Assembly (NCBI GenBank): GCA_009377605.1
Contig: WHTT01000058.1
Coordinates: 1 to 41,144, forward strand
From: Luteitalea sp.
Lineage (GTDB): Bacteria > Acidobacteriota > Vicinamibacteria > Vicinamibacterales > Vicinamibacteraceae
Direction: 5' to 3'
Length of the DNA stretch: 41,144 bases
The notes under the pieces: generated by a model
The model's database searches: none
Seen by the model: the letters and a program-made list of their open reading frames with translations, nothing else
What the model was told of the DNA's origin: nothing
Position numbers and translations under genes: made by a program
In this document: positions 39,766-41,144 of the stretch, piece after piece
Position numbering within the stretch: the first letter of the stretch is position 1
How the letters are laid out: the number at the start of each line of letters is the position of its first letter

Positions 39766-40629
39766 ATGCGACCGTTTGGTTATCTTCGGCCCGATAGCCT
39801 CGATGAGGTCCTGGCGCTGCTGACCAGGCATGGACCGGACGCCCGGCTGCTGGCGGGTGGCACCGATCTCATCGTACGGCTCCGGTTGGGCCACGTACGG
39901 CCGACGCTCGTCGTCGACGTCAAGCGGGTTGGCGCCTTGCGGGCAGACATCGTCGAGGAGGAGGCCCACCTGAGAGTCGGCGCTCGCGTCGTCATGACGG
40001 ATCTCATTCGAGACGAGCGCGTCCGACGCCACTTCCCTGCGCTGGTCGAGGCGGCTGCTGTTGTCGGGTCGGTGCAGATACGGAATCGCGCGACGCTCGT
40101 AGGCAACGTCTGCAACGCTTCACCGGCGGCCGACACGGCGCCCGCGCTGCTCGTCTATGGGGCGATCGCGAACGTCGTTGGCCCCGCCGGCCCCCACCGC
40201 GTGGCGCTCACCGACTTCTTCACGGGTCCAGGACAGACGGCGCTGAACCGCGGTGAGATCGTGGAGTCGATTGACCTCCCGCTCCCCTCGAGCGCACGCG
40301 GCGCCGCCTTCGGGCGTGTGACCCGGCGTTTCGGCGTCGACATTGCCACGATCAATATATGCTGTCTCGTCAGTGCCTCGGGGCCGACCCGCTTCGCGTA
40401 CGGAGCGGTCAGCTCGCGTCCATTGCTCGTCGAGGACGAGAGCGGCGTGCTTGCCGACGACAGTGCGCCGGCCGCCGCGCGATCCGAACGGCTCCAGCGC
40501 CTCATCAGCAACGCCAGCCCGATCTCCGACGTAAGGGGCAGTCGCGAGTATCGTCTCGCAATGCTCGAGGTCATGAGCCGACGCACCCTTGACGCCGCAC
40601 GCGATCGCCTGCGCGGCTCGGAGACGTAG
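39766..40629 (+). CDS. Molybdenum hydroxylase FAD-binding subunit (CoxM-like)
   Basis: Medium subunit of xanthine dehydrogenase/CO dehydrogenase-type hydroxylases; it passes electrons from the [2Fe-2S] subunit to FAD. 287 residues. FAD motifs: the N-terminal PDSLDEVLALL, LLAGGTDLIVRLRLG, then SVQIRNRATLVGNVCNASPAADTAPALL (the conserved IRN-x-x-T-x-x-GN signature). The C-terminal CO_deh_flav_C-like part includes ATINICCLVSASG and FAYGAVSSRPLLV. GGAGA precedes the ATG. No large Mo-binding subunit is in the window, and the only small subunit is the HD fusion 17 kb away on the other strand. The neighbours are a cyclase upstream and a NupG permease downstream. Confidence 0.88.
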   Translation: MRPFGYLRPDSLDEVLALLTRHGPDARLLAGGTDLIVRLRLGHVRPTLVVDVKRVGALRADIVEEEAHLRVGARVVMTDLIRDERVRRHFPALVEAAAVVGSVQIRNRATLVGNVCNASPAADTAPALLVYGAIANVVGPAGPHRVALTDFFTGPGQTALNRGEIVESIDLPLPSSARGAAFGRVTRRFGVDIATINICCLVSASGPTRFAYGAVSSRPLLVEDESGVLADDSAPAAARSERLQRLISNASPISDVRGSREYRLAMLEVMSRRTLDAARDRLRGSET

Positions 40630-40690
40630 CCGCGTGCCAGCTCGCTTGGGTCCATGTGTCGATTGCCGTTAACCCCTTCAGGAGTCTGTT

Positions 40691-41144
40691 GTGTCCAGCT
40701 TTCTCAAGACGCGCCTCGGCGCAATGATGTTCCTCCAGTACATCATCTGGGGCTCGTGGTACGTCGTGCTCACCACTTACCTCACTCAGACACTTCATTT
40801 CTCGGGGACCCAGGCCGGAGCCATCTTCGGCACGACCGCCCTCGCGTCGTTGGTGTCGCCCTTCTTCGTCGGGCTGGTCGCCGACCGCTTCTTCGCGACA
40901 GAGCGAGTGCTGGCGGCGCTCTACGGGCTGGGGGCCGTCTTCCTGCTGCTCGCCACGCAGGTCACCAGCTTTGGCGCCGTGTACTGGGTCTTGCTGGCCT
41001 TTTGCCTCTGCTACTTTCCGACGATCGCGTTGACCAACTCGATCACGATGCAGCAGGTGGAGAATCCTGGCCGCGCTCGAGAGAAGGGACGGCACGGTCT
41101 ATCTGCTGCGCTTCGAGCAGGGCACTACCGTAGAGGAACAGAGC
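40691..41144 (+). CDS. NupG-family permease, 5' part (cut by window end)
   Basis: It starts at a GTG with AGGAG six bases upstream. The sequence parallels the permease at 15499: LGAMMFLQYIIWGSWYV, SLVSPFFVGLVADRFFATERVL, then VLLAFCLCYFPTIALTNSIT. Four hydrophobic helices are visible. After NPGR (about 41074) the frame no longer resembles the family, which should continue into a helix beginning near a GTIGWI motif, and becomes basic and polar to the window end. The last 70 bp may therefore be chimeric or carry an indel. The intact part supports transport of the substrate handled by the cyclase/CoxM genes or of sugars. Confidence 0.75.
   Translation, partial: MSSFLKTRLGAMMFLQYIIWGSWYVVLTTYLTQTLHFSGTQAGAIFGTTALASLVSPFFVGLVADRFFATERVLAALYGLGAVFLLLATQVTSFGAVYWVLLAFCLCYFPTIALTNSITMQQVENPGRAREKGRHGLSAALRAGHYRRGTE

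Overview
The window is high-GC, densely packed bacterial DNA. It combines large Oar-like TonB-dependent receptors with an N-terminal carboxypeptidase-regulatory domain, two PQQ beta-propeller dehydrogenases, Tat-exported TIM-barrel sugar isomerases, DUF1080 (3-keto-disaccharide hydrolase) proteins, a Gfo/Idh/MocA oxidoreductase and NupG-type permeases. With LolA, a secretin, MurA/MurB and PgpA this points to a Gram-negative soil-type heterotroph, most likely Acidobacteriota (Vicinamibacteria-like). That placement is inference from gene content; no rRNA or marker tree is available. I see no tRNA, rRNA or CRISPR array.

Layout. 1-3.7 kb (minus strand): TPR membrane protein, zinc-ribbon/RDD protein, pgpA and a frameshifted cinA. 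3.8-5.2 kb: an IS4-family insertion sequence between divergent genes. 5.2-7.9 kb (plus): lolA and an orphan secretin. 8-10.3 kb (minus): murB-murA, with murA carrying Asp in place of the catalytic Cys. 10.4-12.1 kb (plus): polX, divergent from murB across a symmetric -10 box. 12.3-18.1 kb (plus): an internally deleted TonB receptor, an M19 dipeptidase with an in-frame amber codon, a 158-bp MITE with CTAG duplications, a TIM-barrel isomerase, a NupG permease and a ROK regulator. 18.2-24.8 kb (minus): a five-gene operon of SDR, ATP-grasp dikinase half, HD-[2Fe-2S] fusion, phosphohistidine dikinase half and PQQ dehydrogenase. 25-29.6 kb (plus): an internally deleted DUF1080 gene, alpha/beta hydrolase, PIG-L deacetylase, intact DUF1080 protein and SIS-domain protein. 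29.6-38.8 kb (minus): Gfo/Idh/MocA oxidoreductase, TIM-barrel isomerase, intact TonB receptor, a second truncated TonB receptor, a PQQ dehydrogenase with an inserted cytochrome c, and another isomerase. 39-41.1 kb (plus): cyclase-family hydrolase, CoxM-type FAD subunit and a second NupG permease cut by the window end.

How the genes may work together. Most accessory genes fit uptake and oxidative, 3-keto-type breakdown of glycosides or amino sugars: receptor, periplasmic PQQ oxidation, DUF1080 hydrolase, isomerases, Gfo/Idh oxidoreductase, PIG-L deacetylase, SIS isomerase/deaminase, NupG permeases and a ROK repressor. The 18-25 kb operon is different. It encodes a two-piece dikinase resembling phenylphosphate synthase or a split rifampin phosphotransferase. 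The gene lying between the two halves is an unusual HD-domain/[2Fe-2S] fusion. This is my best candidate for an undescribed system.

A second theme is gene collapse. Three secreted or outer-membrane genes keep their signal sequence and extreme C-terminus but have lost the middle, each time in frame. There are also one-base lesions (cinA, the transposase C-terminus, the M19 amber codon), a MITE, REP-like palindromes and a dispersed leader-like repeat lying directly upstream of two start codons.
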